Positions 17,849 to 27,037 of a stretch of DNA of 33,339 bases are shown here, one piece after another (positions within the stretch are counted from its first letter, which is position 1; the number at the start of each line of letters is the position of its first letter). The DNA is from Hyphomicrobiales bacterium. Its GTDB lineage: Bacteria; Pseudomonadota; Alphaproteobacteria; Rhizobiales; Beijerinckiaceae. The notes below the pieces were generated by a model that saw nothing but the letters and a program-made list of their open reading frames with translations, was not told where the DNA came from and ran no database searches. The position numbers and the translations under genes were made by a program. Location of the stretch: contig CANGQA010000024.1 of assembly GCA_947455995.1 (NCBI GenBank), positions 1 to 33,339 on the forward strand. The letters are read 5' to 3'.

Positions 17849-18811
17849 TCATACACCCAAACGGGCGCTTTGGGCGGCAATATCATCCGGAGAACCAATC
17901 GAAAACCCTTCGGCAGTGTCGGCAATCCGTTTGACGAGACCGCTCAATACCTTGCCTGCGCCGATTTCTGCAAAGGATGTAACTCCCTGGCCTGCCATGG
18001 CTGCAATACTTTCGCGCCACCGCACAGTTCCTGTGACCTGAGCCACCAAACCATCACGGATCATTTGCGGATCAGAAACAGGCGCTGCATGCACATTAGC
18101 GAACAATGGTACGGCTGGCGCTTTGATGTCAACGTCAGCCAGCGCCTCGCGCATTGCTTCTGCTGCAGGGCCCATCAAGGCGCAATGAAATGGTGCAGAC
18201 ACACTCAACAGCAAGGCACGGCGTGCGCCTTTTGCCTTGGCAATCTCAATCGCGCGGTAGATTGCCGCCTTGGCCCCGGAAATCACCACCTGCCCGCCGC
18301 CATTGTCATTGGCCGCCTGACAGACTTCGCCTTGAGCGGCCTCAGCGGCCACTTCGGAAGCAGCCGCAAAATCGAGGCCCAAAAGAGCTGCCATAGCACC
18401 CTCACCCGGCGCAACAGCCTTCTGCATGGCATTGCCACGGATACGGAGCAGACGAGCGGTATCGGCCAGCGTAAAACTGCCTGCAGCGGCAAGGGCAGAA
18501 TATTCACCAAGTGAATGACCGGCAACAAATCGTGCATGTCTGGCAATCGAGAAGCCCGTTTCTGTTTCCAGCACCCGCATCACTGCCATACTCACCGCCA
18601 TCAAAGCTGGCTGGGCATTGGCTGTCAGGGTCAAATCCTCCTCGGGTCCTTTAAAAATCAGTTGCGAGAGTTTTTGAGACAGGGCCTCATCAACCTCGTC
18701 AAATACCGCGCGGGCGACCTTAAACTGTTCGGCCAAGGCTAACCCCATGCCGACAGCCTGACTGCCCTGCCCCGGAAATGTCAAAGCCAGCGATAGATTG
18801 GCCTGTGTCAT
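17849..18811 (-). CDS. fabD: Malonyl-CoA:ACP transacylase
   Basis: From the ATG at 18811 the protein has 320 residues. It shows FPGQGSQ near residue 12, the nucleophile in GHSLGEYSAL (Ser100), an arginine at 125 in LLRIRGNAMQ and the catalytic histidine at 209 in SAPFHCALM. It loads malonyl groups onto AcpP. The chosen start has GAGGA five bases upstream; another ATG four codons earlier overlaps that site. It heads the fabD-fabG unit. Upstream lies divergent xthA rather than rpsF, which is the neighbour I expect in rhizobia. Confidence 0.96.
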   Translation of the reverse strand: MTQANLSLALTFPGQGSQAVGMGLALAEQFKVARAVFDEVDEALSQKLSQLIFKGPEEDLTLTANAQPALMAVSMAVMRVLETETGFSIARHARFVAGHSLGEYSALAAAGSFTLADTARLLRIRGNAMQKAVAPGEGAMAALLGLDFAAASEVAAEAAQGEVCQAANDNGGGQVVISGAKAAIYRAIEIAKAKGARRALLLSVSAPFHCALMGPAAEAMREALADVDIKAPAVPLFANVHAAPVSDPQMIRDGLVAQVTGTVRWRESIAAMAGQGVTSFAEIGAGKVLSGLVKRIADTAEGFSIGSPDDIAAQSARLGV

Positions 18812-18907
18812 GATCGTCCTCATTCTCGTTTGATCTGCTCTATCAATCGGCCCTAAACCTCATGAAAGAAGGCCGACGGCATGTAAAATAAATTTATTCA
18901 TGCCATT

Positions 18908-18936
18908 TTGTCGAATACGGTCTGATTCGGTAAATA
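18908..18936 (+). promoter_or_regulatory. Candidate xthA promoter
   Basis: TTGTCG (18908-18913) and TAAATA (18931-18936) are separated by 17 bases, and an overlapping TATTAT (18935-18940) is a closer -10 match at longer spacing. An inverted repeat CGAAT-N8-ATTCG (18912-18929) lies between. The start codon follows within about 20 bases, implying a short leader. Confidence 0.3.
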
Positions 18937-18957
18937 TTATGAGTGGGAACACATCTC

Positions 18958-19740
18958 ATGCGCATTGCGACATGGAACGTCAATTCGATCCGGCAAAGAT
19001 TGGAACACCTGACCCGCTGGTTGAGCGAGGCGCAGCCCGATATCGTATGCCTGCAAGAATTGAAGTGCATGGATGAAGTCTTTCCAGCCGGCGAAATTGA
19101 GTCCCTTGGCTATAATGTGGCCGTCAGCGGCCAGAAAACCTTCAATGGCGTTGCTATTTTATCAAAATTTCCGTTGGAAGATATCCGGATCGGCCTTCCC
19201 GGTGATGCCAACGATCTGCAAGCCCGCTACATCGAGGCGGTGGTATCCCATCCCAACGGTGTCGTGCGTGTTGCATCGATTTACCTACCCAATGGCAACC
19301 CAGTCGATACGGAGAAATTTCCCTATAAATTGGCTTGGATGGACCGTTTAATCAGCCATGCGAAGGGCCTGCTCGATCTGGAAGAAATTCTTGTATTGGC
19401 TGGTGACTACAACGTCATACCCACCCCGCTTGATGCCCGCCATCCGGAAAAATGGGTCAATGATGCGCTTTTCAAGCCTGAAAGCCGTGAAAGTTTCCAA
19501 AACCTGAAAGCCCTCGGACTGACCGACAGCCTTCGGCAATGTCTGCCGGACGAAGCTGTCTATACTTTTTGGGATTATCAGGCCGGCGCCAGACAGCGCA
19601 ATGACGGCATCAGGATCGACCACCTGCTGCTGTCGCCGGAAGCCGCCTCAAAACTGACAAGCGTATGTATTGATGAACACGTCCGTGATTGGGAAAAGCC
19701 GTCTGATCATGTTCCGGTGATGATCGACCTGGCATTGTAA
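18958..19740 (+). CDS. xthA: Exodeoxyribonuclease III
   Basis: The 260-residue product is an AP-endonuclease-family enzyme. Conserved residues include Asn7 (WNVNS), Glu34 (LQELK), Tyr109 (YLPNG), Asp150/Asn152 (GDYNV) and the terminal Asp250-His251 (SDHVP). It cleaves DNA at abasic sites and removes 3' blocking groups in base-excision repair, using Mg2+. The ATG at 18958 is preferred to an in-frame GTG at 18943 because the protein then starts MRIATWNVNS, as family members do, with GTGGGA ahead. It converges on exoR with six bases between the stop codons. Confidence 0.96.
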   Translation: MRIATWNVNSIRQRLEHLTRWLSEAQPDIVCLQELKCMDEVFPAGEIESLGYNVAVSGQKTFNGVAILSKFPLEDIRIGLPGDANDLQARYIEAVVSHPNGVVRVASIYLPNGNPVDTEKFPYKLAWMDRLISHAKGLLDLEEILVLAGDYNVIPTPLDARHPEKWVNDALFKPESRESFQNLKALGLTDSLRQCLPDEAVYTFWDYQAGARQRNDGIRIDHLLLSPEAASKLTSVCIDEHVRDWEKPSDHVPVMIDLAL

Positions 19741-19746
19741 CGAAAA

Positions 19747-20592
19747 TTACCGATTATGTTTGCTGTGCTGTTCAAGATAACTGGTGGCAGCCAGCCTGTC
19801 TGTATCTGCGGCAACGGCCATAGCCTCGTCGTAAAGGGTAATGACCCAGCTATCTCGATCGGGATTGGCAGCATTTTTGGCCACTGAAAGCCACATCAGA
19901 CCACGGGCTCTCTGTAACATTCCGCCCTGCCCGCTAAACAACAAATGTCCGAGCATGGCTTGTGATTGCACATGGCCTTTCTCGGCCGACAGGTTGAACC
20001 ACCGTAACGCCTGACGCGGATCCTTGCTGCCACCAACACCTTCAAGCGTCAAACGACCCAGACTATATTGGGCATCAGGATCACCGAACCACGTCGCTGC
20101 ATAGGCAAAAACTTCGCGCGCCCGCTCTGCATTGGCTTTGACATAGGTATTGGGGATCCCCTCCAGATACAGTGTGCCCATCGCGACAAATGCATTGGCG
20201 ACAAAGCGGGCATTGGGGGTATCAGGAGTTTCGTCAGCGTAATCATTACAGATTTTGGAAAAGTGTTCGAATGCTTTTAGTTTATTGATGCCGACACCAT
20301 CACCATCGGCATACATGCGCCCGACTTTCCATTCCGCCATCGCATGACCATGACCGGCAGCATATTCGAGCGCTTTCAAAGCACCACTTTTGTCGCCGTT
20401 GTTATATTGGGTCATCCCCATTCGGAAGGCTTCGGTCACGTTTTTGAATGGACCGGAAATAACCGGAACATTGGTCGGTGCAGGCGTGGCATCAAGTGCA
20501 AAAGTAACAGAAACAGCAACGCTGCCGGAACAGACGAGGCAAAAGCCATAAACGGCCAATCTGATCACTTTAGCAGACTTCATTTTACTCAT
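19747..20592 (-). CDS. exoR: ExoR-like periplasmic Sel1-repeat protein
   Basis: The 281-residue product has a signal peptide (about 1-32) and a domain of Sel1-type TPR repeats, with recurring A-x-WKVGRMYADGDGV, AQYSLGRLTLEGVGG and SQAMLGHLLFSGQGG units. The length, a segment close to the rhizobial one (FVANAFVAMGTLYLEGIP) and an AxxFGDPDAQ-like repeat match ExoR of Sinorhizobium and Agrobacterium. There ExoR is a periplasmic inhibitor of the ChvG sensor kinase, controlling exopolysaccharide, motility and acid response through ChvI. chvG and chvI are not in the window. The ATG at 20592 has CAGGG ahead; an upstream GTG at 20622 has no such site. The functional name rests on family recall, so another periplasmic Sel1 protein remains possible. 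Confidence 0.7.
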   Translation of the reverse strand: MSKMKSAKVIRLAVYGFCLVCSGSVAVSVTFALDATPAPTNVPVISGPFKNVTEAFRMGMTQYNNGDKSGALKALEYAAGHGHAMAEWKVGRMYADGDGVGINKLKAFEHFSKICNDYADETPDTPNARFVANAFVAMGTLYLEGIPNTYVKANAERAREVFAYAATWFGDPDAQYSLGRLTLEGVGGSKDPRQALRWFNLSAEKGHVQSQAMLGHLLFSGQGGMLQRARGLMWLSVAKNAANPDRDSWVITLYDEAMAVAADTDRLAATSYLEQHSKHNR

Positions 20593-21013
20593 AAAACCCT
20601 GTGGATCATGAAAAGTGCTCACTGGTTAAACATTGATAAGAGCATCATCCAAACCGATTACAACATTGCCGCATGCCGCACCACATTGACCTGTTCAACT
20701 GTGTCTTGCTGGAATACGATTTCAAGGCATCAACCTAAAGCATTTCCGATAGATCTGGTTAACGGCATAACAAGTCCGAATTTGTGGCAGGATTTCGGCA
20801 AAATCAAAAAATAACGACCTATTCAAAGCCCAGCCCCGCATCTGTGTTCGCTTCCCTGACAGATGTGACAAAGATGCAACAAAAACGAAAGGGAAAACAA
20901 CCCCCACCTACAATACGAAATCGGCCAAACCGTTTCAATCATGACACAATCCGGATTTTTTATGACCTTGCAGCTTCCCCCTGTCGTCCCTACGATGGAC
21001 AAGAGGTGAATCA
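20593..21013. other. exoR/mntH divergent intergenic region
   Basis: This 421-bp stretch is the longest gene-free part of the window. Open frames in it lack coding character and family likeness. It must contain promoters for both flanking genes. A symmetric TTGAC-CTG-TTCAA (20686-20698) lies about 95 bp ahead of exoR. An A/C-rich stretch near 20876-20910 precedes the mntH leader. I see no riboswitch-like fold and no clear manganese-regulator box. Confidence 0.5.
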
Positions 21014-22357
21014 GTGCCGAATTTCAAAATGAGACGCTTGGGTTGGAACATAGTCAGCGACGAGCGTTCGTTATCGGATGTTCATGGCACTGTCGCAGTT
21101 GACCGCAAGGCCACGCCTTTTCGTCGATTTTTAGCTTTTCTTGGTCCGGGTTATCTTGTTGCCGTGGGGTATATGGACCCAGGCAACTGGGCTACCTCGC
21201 TCAATGGCGGAGCTCGGTTTGGATATAGCTTGCTGTTTGTCGTGTTATTTTCAAACATTCTGGCGGTTTTGCTTCAATCCATGGCGGCACGTCTGGCTAT
21301 TGCCAGCGGGCGCGATCTTGCTCAGGCCTGCCGTGACGCCTTCTCAAAACCGGTTGCCGTCTTTTTATGGATCATGGCAGAACTGGCTATTATTGCGACC
21401 GATCTTGCAGAAGTGATCGGCACGGCCATTGGGCTGCAACTTCTATTCGGACTGCCTTTGGCCTATGGAATACCGATCACCGCGCTGGATGTATTTTTGT
21501 TGCTGGCCCTCCAAAAACTTGGTTTTAGAAAGCTGGAAGCGTTTGTGATGGCCATTATGGCCCTCATTGCAGGATGTTTCGTTGCCCAGATCGTTCTCGC
21601 CAAGCCGGATTGGGCTTCAGTAATGGGAGGATTCGTCCCGACAGCGTCCCTGATCAACAATCCCGACATGCTCTATCTGGCGATGGGGATCATCGGAGCC
21701 ACCGTGATGCCCCATAATCTCTATTTACACAGCGGCATCATTCAGACACGCGTCGCTGGTCTCACCACAGCGGAGCGACAGGAAGATGTGCGTTTCGCAA
21801 CCTTTGACTCAACCCTGGCGCTTTGTTTTGCCCTTCTGGTCAATGCCGCAATCCTTATTTTGGCGGCGGCAGCCTTTCATGGCAGCGGTCATCATGATGT
21901 GACTGAATTGAGCGATGCGCATGGTTTGCTCTCGCCTTTGCTCGGCTCAACGGCAGCGCCCACTTTATTTGCCATTGCGCTGATCGGTTGCGGACTCAAT
22001 TCAACAATTACCGCGACTTTATCGGGTCAGATTGTCATGGAGGGCTTTTTGTCAATCCGGATCGCCCCATGGCTGCGTCGTCTTGCAACCCGCTTGCTGG
22101 CGATTGTGCCCGCGGTCATCGTCGGTCTGTTGGCCGGAGATCACGGAACGGCCCAGCTGCTGATCGTGTCGCAGGTCATTTTGGGCCTTCAACTGCCATT
22201 CGCGGTCGTCCCTTTGCTGATTTTTGTATCGTCAAAGCGTAAAATGGGCAGTCTGCAGGCGCCAAAATGGCAGATTATCGCTGGAATTGCGGCTGCTTTG
22301 ACCATCATAGCGCTTAATATCCGCCTGTCCTATGATGTCATCATGAATTTTAGCTAA
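21014..22357 (+). CDS. mntH: NRAMP-family Mn2+/divalent metal transporter
   Basis: The 447-residue protein has about eleven hydrophobic helices. The metal-binding signature MDPGNW lies in the first helix (Asp55, Asn58) and MPHNLYLHS in the sixth (Met232 onward), the residues that coordinate Mn2+ in NRAMP structures. It imports manganese with protons. It begins with GTG, well supported by GAGGTG seven bases upstream. The N-terminal tail (residues 1-40) is polar and somewhat long. It is monocistronic or followed, after 84 bp, by the zinc protein gene. Closely related alphaproteobacterial genes are controlled by Mur or MntR, but I could not identify an operator. Confidence 0.95.
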   Translation: MPNFKMRRLGWNIVSDERSLSDVHGTVAVDRKATPFRRFLAFLGPGYLVAVGYMDPGNWATSLNGGARFGYSLLFVVLFSNILAVLLQSMAARLAIASGRDLAQACRDAFSKPVAVFLWIMAELAIIATDLAEVIGTAIGLQLLFGLPLAYGIPITALDVFLLLALQKLGFRKLEAFVMAIMALIAGCFVAQIVLAKPDWASVMGGFVPTASLINNPDMLYLAMGIIGATVMPHNLYLHSGIIQTRVAGLTTAERQEDVRFATFDSTLALCFALLVNAAILILAAAAFHGSGHHDVTELSDAHGLLSPLLGSTAAPTLFAIALIGCGLNSTITATLSGQIVMEGFLSIRIAPWLRRLATRLLAIVPAVIVGLLAGDHGTAQLLIVSQVILGLQLPFAVVPLLIFVSSKRKMGSLQAPKWQIIAGIAAALTIIALNIRLSYDVIMNFS

Positions 22358-22441
22358 GTCGGACTGGCGAAATCAGCGTCAAGCGATTATGGTCCAAGCA
22401 TCGATACGATCATCAGTACCAAGCATTTCGGAGCCGTGGAC

Positions 22442-22687
22442 ATGTCCGACCATTCAATCCCGCACTTCAAAAACGATTCCGGTTTGCACACCATCCGTGT
22501 CCATGCCCGCGAATTTATGTGCGTAGGTGCGACGCCGCCGTTCGATCATCCGCATATCTTTATCGACATGGGCACTGATGCCGAAGCCATTTGCCCCTAT
22601 TGCTCGACACTGTTCACCTATGACAGCACCCTGCATGGTATCTGCTCTCCGGCTGATTGCGAGTTCGATACCGCAAAAGCAGCCTGA
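22442..22687 (+). CDS. Zinc-finger (zf-CHCC) protein, NDUFS6-like
   Basis: This 81-residue protein has Cys27, His37 and a CPYC pair (Cys51, Cys54) in the order C-H-C-C around DHPHIFIDMG, the signature of the zf-CHCC family. Mitochondrial NDUFS6 and its Paracoccus counterpart bind zinc this way in the peripheral arm of complex I. GGAG eight bases upstream supports the ATG at 22442 over a GTG two codons earlier. A flavin monooxygenase gene follows after 52 bp on the same strand. Role in complex I is inferred from family membership; the nuo operon is not in the window. Confidence 0.88.
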   Translation: MSDHSIPHFKNDSGLHTIRVHAREFMCVGATPPFDHPHIFIDMGTDAEAICPYCSTLFTYDSTLHGICSPADCEFDTAKAA

Positions 22688-22739
22688 TTGACAGCTTCAG
22701 GGCTGTTCCTCGGGCCTCGCAGATGAATGAGGTCCCATC

Positions 22740-23918
22740 ATGACACGGCCCCCGATACTGATCTCCGGAGCGGGTATTGGCGGTTTGACGGCGGCTTTAT
22801 GTCTGGCGTCTCGTGGTTTCCGGGTTAGTCTGATTGAGAAACGCACAAAGCTTGAAGAAGTGGGCGCGGGCTTGCAACTCTCCCCTAATGCCTCGCAAAT
22901 CCTGATCGGATTGGGGCTTGGCAAGTCCTTGTCTCGGGTTGCGTGTTCCCCTCTTTCGCTTGATGTCCGACGCGGGCAAAACTTTGATCTGCTGGCTCGC
23001 GCCTCGTTATCTGACATGCAAAACCGGTACGGTGCCCCTTATTGTGTTGTGCATCGGGCCGATCTGCAACAAATTCTTCTCGACCATGTCAGGGGCACAG
23101 CGGGGATTACCCTTCAATTCGGCCGCACTGTTTCAGCAATATCCCAAAATCCTGAAGGCCTTGAGGTCACACTGACGGGGACATCCCAACAGGAGCTGAT
23201 CATCGCCCATGCGGTGATCGGGGCGGACGGGCTGCATTCTGACATGGCAAAGGTGATGGGTGACACCTCCATTGCCAAACCGAGCGGTTATCAGGCCTGG
23301 CGTGGCACATTGCCGATGGGAAAGATAAACCCTGTTTACGAGCCACAACGCACGACGATCTATCTTGGCACGCAAGGCCATGCTGTAACCTACCCAATTC
23401 ATGGCGGCGAGCAGTTCAACATCGTTCTGGTGACCCGTGAAAAATCCCATGAGACCGGATGGTCACGCATGGGTGACGCCTCAAAACTCCATCAAACACT
23501 CAAAAATTGGAAGCCGTTGCTTCCACTGATCCATCACATGCCGCAATGGCAAGTCTGGTCGCTTTACGATCGTGCCCCACGTCAGCGCTGGTCATACGGT
23601 CCTGTCACATTGCTTGGCGACGCGGCCCATCCTGTACTGCCTTTTTTGGCACAAGGCGCGGCTCTGGCGATTGAGGATGCCGCAACTTTAGCGCTCTTGC
23701 TGTCCCAAACACCTGATCACCCGGCCCAAGCCTTTGCCCTCTATCAGCAATCGCGTATTCCACGGGCCACCCGTGTTCAAGAGACAGCGCGGAAAAACGG
23801 CTCGATCTATCATATGCCGTTTCCGCTCTCGCTGGCGCGGGATCTGGTGATACGGCGAAAAAATGATCTTTTACTGGCCGATTACGATTGGCTCTATGGC
23901 TGGTCATTGCAGGGATAG
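22740..23918 (+). CDS. FAD-dependent aromatic-type monooxygenase, substrate unknown
   Basis: The 392-residue product has the Rossmann dinucleotide motif ISGAGIGGLTAALCLA near residue 7, the VIGADGLHSDM motif (DG fingerprint) near 160, and GDAAHPVLPFLAQGAALAIEDA near 300, which binds the FAD ribityl chain. These are the three signatures of class A flavoprotein monooxygenases such as salicylate hydroxylase and the UbiH group. The ALxLAxxGF start and LQLSPNA segment favour the salicylate/hydroxynicotinate branch. The absence of a catabolic operon around it suggests a housekeeping role, but the substrate cannot be read. It follows the NDUFS6-like gene closely and may be co-transcribed. GAGG lies ahead of the start. 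Confidence 0.88.
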   Translation: MTRPPILISGAGIGGLTAALCLASRGFRVSLIEKRTKLEEVGAGLQLSPNASQILIGLGLGKSLSRVACSPLSLDVRRGQNFDLLARASLSDMQNRYGAPYCVVHRADLQQILLDHVRGTAGITLQFGRTVSAISQNPEGLEVTLTGTSQQELIIAHAVIGADGLHSDMAKVMGDTSIAKPSGYQAWRGTLPMGKINPVYEPQRTTIYLGTQGHAVTYPIHGGEQFNIVLVTREKSHETGWSRMGDASKLHQTLKNWKPLLPLIHHMPQWQVWSLYDRAPRQRWSYGPVTLLGDAAHPVLPFLAQGAALAIEDAATLALLLSQTPDHPAQAFALYQQSRIPRATRVQETARKNGSIYHMPFPLSLARDLVIRRKNDLLLADYDWLYGWSLQG

Positions 23919-24036
23919 CGCCGGACTGCACCGAAAATCCAAACCAGATCTCGCTTAAGAGCTGCCCTCGCTTTTGTGGACAAAGACAAGCCAAACATGC
24001 GAGAAGTGTGCTTGATGAAGCAAAGCGGATCAGCCT

Positions 24037-26553
24037 GTGACCCCTCCCCCTGACAAACCGACCAAAACACCGTTCACCTCCAATCGGCAGGCGAAAAAAT
24101 GGGGGAAAGTTCGTGATAGTGCCCGCTTAGAGCGCGAGAATGATGCGCTATCAACGACCATACAACTTCAAGCTGACCACACCGAATCGGTTGATGACGA
24201 GAGTGACCTGCCCCTGGACTCACTTGAAACAAGCCAACCGCGACAATCCAAGCGTGGCAAAGCACCGCATGACATGGCGGGAGCAGAGCATTTACCGACC
24301 CGCGAAGCCATAACCGAATTTGTCGCGCGCCAAACAACAAAGGTTGGCAAACGCGAAATTGCCAAAGCGTTCGGAATCAAAGGCGGTGCTCGCATCGCTT
24401 TGAAGCGTTTATTGCAAGAAATGGCCGACCAGGGACAATTTGAAAAACGCGGCAAGCGATTACACAAAGCCGGCACGCTTCCCCCCGTGCTGTTATGCGA
24501 CATCACCAGCCGCGACCGTGACGGTGATTTATGGGCAACGCCTGTTGAATGGGATACCGATCTTTCGGGTGCGGCCCCGCCCATCAGACTGACAATCCCG
24601 CGCAAACAGCGCCCGGGAGAGCCAACCGCAGCGGTAAAAGACCGCGCCTTGTTGCGGCTTTGGAATGATGGCGGCGATACCTATTCGGGACGGGTTATCA
24701 AGCTGATAGAACGCGCCCGCCACCAAGCCTTAGGGGTTTTCCGCGCAAACAAAGATGGTCATGGCGGTGGTATCATCGAGCCGATCGACAAAAAGTCCCT
24801 TGGCCGGATCCTGCGCGTTAATCCCGGTGACGACGATGGCGCCAAGGATGGCGATCTTGTTTCGGCATCATTGGGCCCGACCCCGCGATTGGGGCCGCCA
24901 TTGGCCCGCATCAAAGAACGACTGGGCTCGATCACCTCAGAAAAGGCCATAAGTCTGATAGCGTTGGAAGCCCATGGCATTCCGACCCGCTTTGCCCCGG
25001 CAACGTTGGAGGAAGCGGAAGCCGCCATTCCCTCAAGCCTCAAGGGCCGCGAGGATTGGCGCGATATTGCCTTGCTGACAATTGATCCACCCGATGCCAA
25101 AGACCACGACGATGCCGTCTTTGCCGAAGCCGACACTGACCCCGCCAATGCCGGCGGTTATGTGGTAACGGTCGCTATTGCCGATGTGGCGGCCTATGTG
25201 CGTTTTGGTTCCTCGATGGATCGTGAAGCGGGTGAACGCGGCAATTCGGTCTATTTTCCTGATCGGGTCGTGCCGATGCTGCCAGAACGCATTTCAAATA
25301 ATCTGTGCTCTTTGCGGCCGTTAGAAGACCGCCCAGCATTGGCTGTGCGGATGGTATTGGGGGCAGACGGCCATAAACGTCGACAGAGTTTTCATCGGGT
25401 TATGATGCGCTCAGCGGCAAAATTGTCTTACCAGCAGGCGCAAGATGCCATTGACGGCCGCACAGATGATACAACAGCGCCTTTGCTTGCTCCGGTATTA
25501 ATGCCCTTGTGGGAAGCCTACCGGATTGCGACCAAGGCCCGAACGGAACGCGCCCCCCTGGCGCTGGATCTGCCCGAGCGCAAAATCATTCTGAAATCCG
25601 ATGGCAGTGTTGACCGCGTGCATATCCCGCCACGTTTGGATGCGCATAAACTGATCGAAGAGTTTATGATCTTGGCCAATGTGGCAGCTGCAGAAATGCT
25701 TGAAAGCAAACGCATGCCGTTGCTCTATCGGGTCCATGGCGAGCCGTCGATGGAGAAAATGCGCTCATTGGGTGAAGTGCTTGCGACTGTCGGCATCAAA
25801 ATAACATTACAAGGCGCGTTGCGTCCGGCCTTCTTTAACAAAATACTGTCTCAGGTTGAAAACAGCGAGCATCAAGCTTTTGTCAACGATCTCGTCCTGC
25901 GCTGTCAGGCACAAGCAGAATATTCTCGCGACAACATCGGCCATTTTGGTTTGAATTTGCATCGCTATGCCCATTTTACCTCTCCGATCCGCCGTTATGC
26001 CGACCTGATCGTCCATCGTGCACTTATCCGTGCTTTTGGATTGGGGGATGATGGCTTGGCCGATGCGCAAATTGGTGAATTGGCAGCTATTGCCACCACC
26101 ATTTCAGCTGCAGAGCGGCGAGCCATGGGCGCAGAGCGGGAGACCATCGACCGATTGATCGCGTTTCACTTGTCCGAGCACGTCGGTGCCACATTCAGCG
26201 GCCGTGTTGCTGGCGTCACGCGCTCCGGACTGTTTGTCAAACTAGAAGATACGGGTGCCGACGGATTTATCCCCGCCGCGACTCTGGGTGGCGATTATTA
26301 CGCTTTTGATGAAGGCGCGCATGCTCTGATCGGCCAGGGCACCGGCGAAAGCTGGCGTCTGGGCGACACTGTCAGTGTGAAATTGGTGGAAGCTGCTCCT
26401 GTTGCCGGCGCATTGCGGTTTGAAATGCTGAGCGAAGGCCGCATCATCAAGGGGCGTGGCGCAGGCAAACGAGGCATGCGGCGGGAGACTGGACGGGCCA
26501 AGGCACATCTGCCACAAAGGCAACGTCAAACAAGACGGAAGGCAAGACCATGA
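24037..26553 (+). CDS. rnr: Ribonuclease R
   Basis: The 838-residue product contains, after a polar N-terminal segment of about 80 residues, a helix-turn-helix-like region (LPTREAITEFV ... KVGKREIAKAFGIKG), cold-shock domains, the RNB catalytic domain with DPPDAKDHDDAVF near residue 350 and HFTSPIRRYADLIVHR near 645, an S1 domain (about 720-790) and a basic Arg/Lys tail. RNase R degrades structured RNA 3' to 5' and takes part in rRNA quality control. The start is GTG with a weak ribosome-binding site, so an internal ATG at 24274 is a possible alternative. Its stop overlaps the DUF983 start by ATGA. topA, the usual upstream neighbour in rhizobia, is not here. Confidence 0.95.
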   Translation: MTPPPDKPTKTPFTSNRQAKKWGKVRDSARLERENDALSTTIQLQADHTESVDDESDLPLDSLETSQPRQSKRGKAPHDMAGAEHLPTREAITEFVARQTTKVGKREIAKAFGIKGGARIALKRLLQEMADQGQFEKRGKRLHKAGTLPPVLLCDITSRDRDGDLWATPVEWDTDLSGAAPPIRLTIPRKQRPGEPTAAVKDRALLRLWNDGGDTYSGRVIKLIERARHQALGVFRANKDGHGGGIIEPIDKKSLGRILRVNPGDDDGAKDGDLVSASLGPTPRLGPPLARIKERLGSITSEKAISLIALEAHGIPTRFAPATLEEAEAAIPSSLKGREDWRDIALLTIDPPDAKDHDDAVFAEADTDPANAGGYVVTVAIADVAAYVRFGSSMDREAGERGNSVYFPDRVVPMLPERISNNLCSLRPLEDRPALAVRMVLGADGHKRRQSFHRVMMRSAAKLSYQQAQDAIDGRTDDTTAPLLAPVLMPLWEAYRIATKARTERAPLALDLPERKIILKSDGSVDRVHIPPRLDAHKLIEEFMILANVAAAEMLESKRMPLLYRVHGEPSMEKMRSLGEVLATVGIKITLQGALRPAFFNKILSQVENSEHQAFVNDLVLRCQAQAEYSRDNIGHFGLNLHRYAHFTSPIRRYADLIVHRALIRAFGLGDDGLADAQIGELAAIATTISAAERRAMGAERETIDRLIAFHLSEHVGATFSGRVAGVTRSGLFVKLEDTGADGFIPAATLGGDYYAFDEGAHALIGQGTGESWRLGDTVSVKLVEAAPVAGALRFEMLSEGRIIKGRGAGKRGMRRETGRAKAHLPQRQRQTRRKARP

Positions 26554-27026
26554 CAAGCAAAACTACTCCGGTCTCTGAGGGTGTTGTCTGGACACAGGAT
26601 AGGCCTGAAGCTGAAAAGCGCGATGTCATGCAGGCCATGCTGAGAGGGGCCCTTGGCCATTGTCCGCATTGCAACAAGGGCAAACTGTTCACACAATATC
26701 TTAAAGTGACACCAGAATGTCTTGAATGCCATGAAGATTATTCACCCAACCGTTCCGATGACCTGCCTGCTTATCTGGTGCTTCTGATTGTCGGCCACAT
26801 TGTTGTTGGTGGCATGATGTCGGTTGAGGCGCATTATGATTGGCCGACGATGTGGCATTCGATTGTCTGGCCATTGCTGTGTACTGTGCTGACACTTGTT
26901 CTGTTACCCCCCGTCAAAGGTGCTGTTGTAGCCCTGCAATGGGCCTTGCGGATGCACGGTTTCTCCAAACAGCCTGATGGCGACGAGATGCCAGCCTTGC
27001 GCCCTGCCCCTCATCACGACGTATAA
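26550..27026 (+). CDS. DUF983 membrane protein with a zinc-ribbon-like motif
   Basis: The 158-residue product has CPHC and CLEC pairs in its N-terminal half (residues about 38-61), a likely zinc or iron ribbon, followed by two membrane helices (about 75-95 and 102-125) and a cytoplasmic tail. This is the DUF983 family, widely conserved in alphaproteobacteria and without a settled function. It is translationally coupled to rnr (ATGA overlap), and a NUDIX gene follows after 11 bp. The genetic linkage with RNase R hints at an RNA- or membrane-linked role, but that is inference. Confidence 0.88.
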   Translation: MTSKTTPVSEGVVWTQDRPEAEKRDVMQAMLRGALGHCPHCNKGKLFTQYLKVTPECLECHEDYSPNRSDDLPAYLVLLIVGHIVVGGMMSVEAHYDWPTMWHSIVWPLLCTVLTLVLLPPVKGAVVALQWALRMHGFSKQPDGDEMPALRPAPHHDV

Positions 27027-27037
27027 ACGGATCTGTC

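Noticed and set aside
21014-21014. Manganese riboswitch in the mntH leader
   Set aside because: No conserved yybP-ykoY-like paired loops could be recognised upstream of the start.
20344-21032. Open frames in and around the exoR/mntH gap
   Set aside because: No family likeness or ribosome-binding sites, and they overlap the start regions of the flanking genes.
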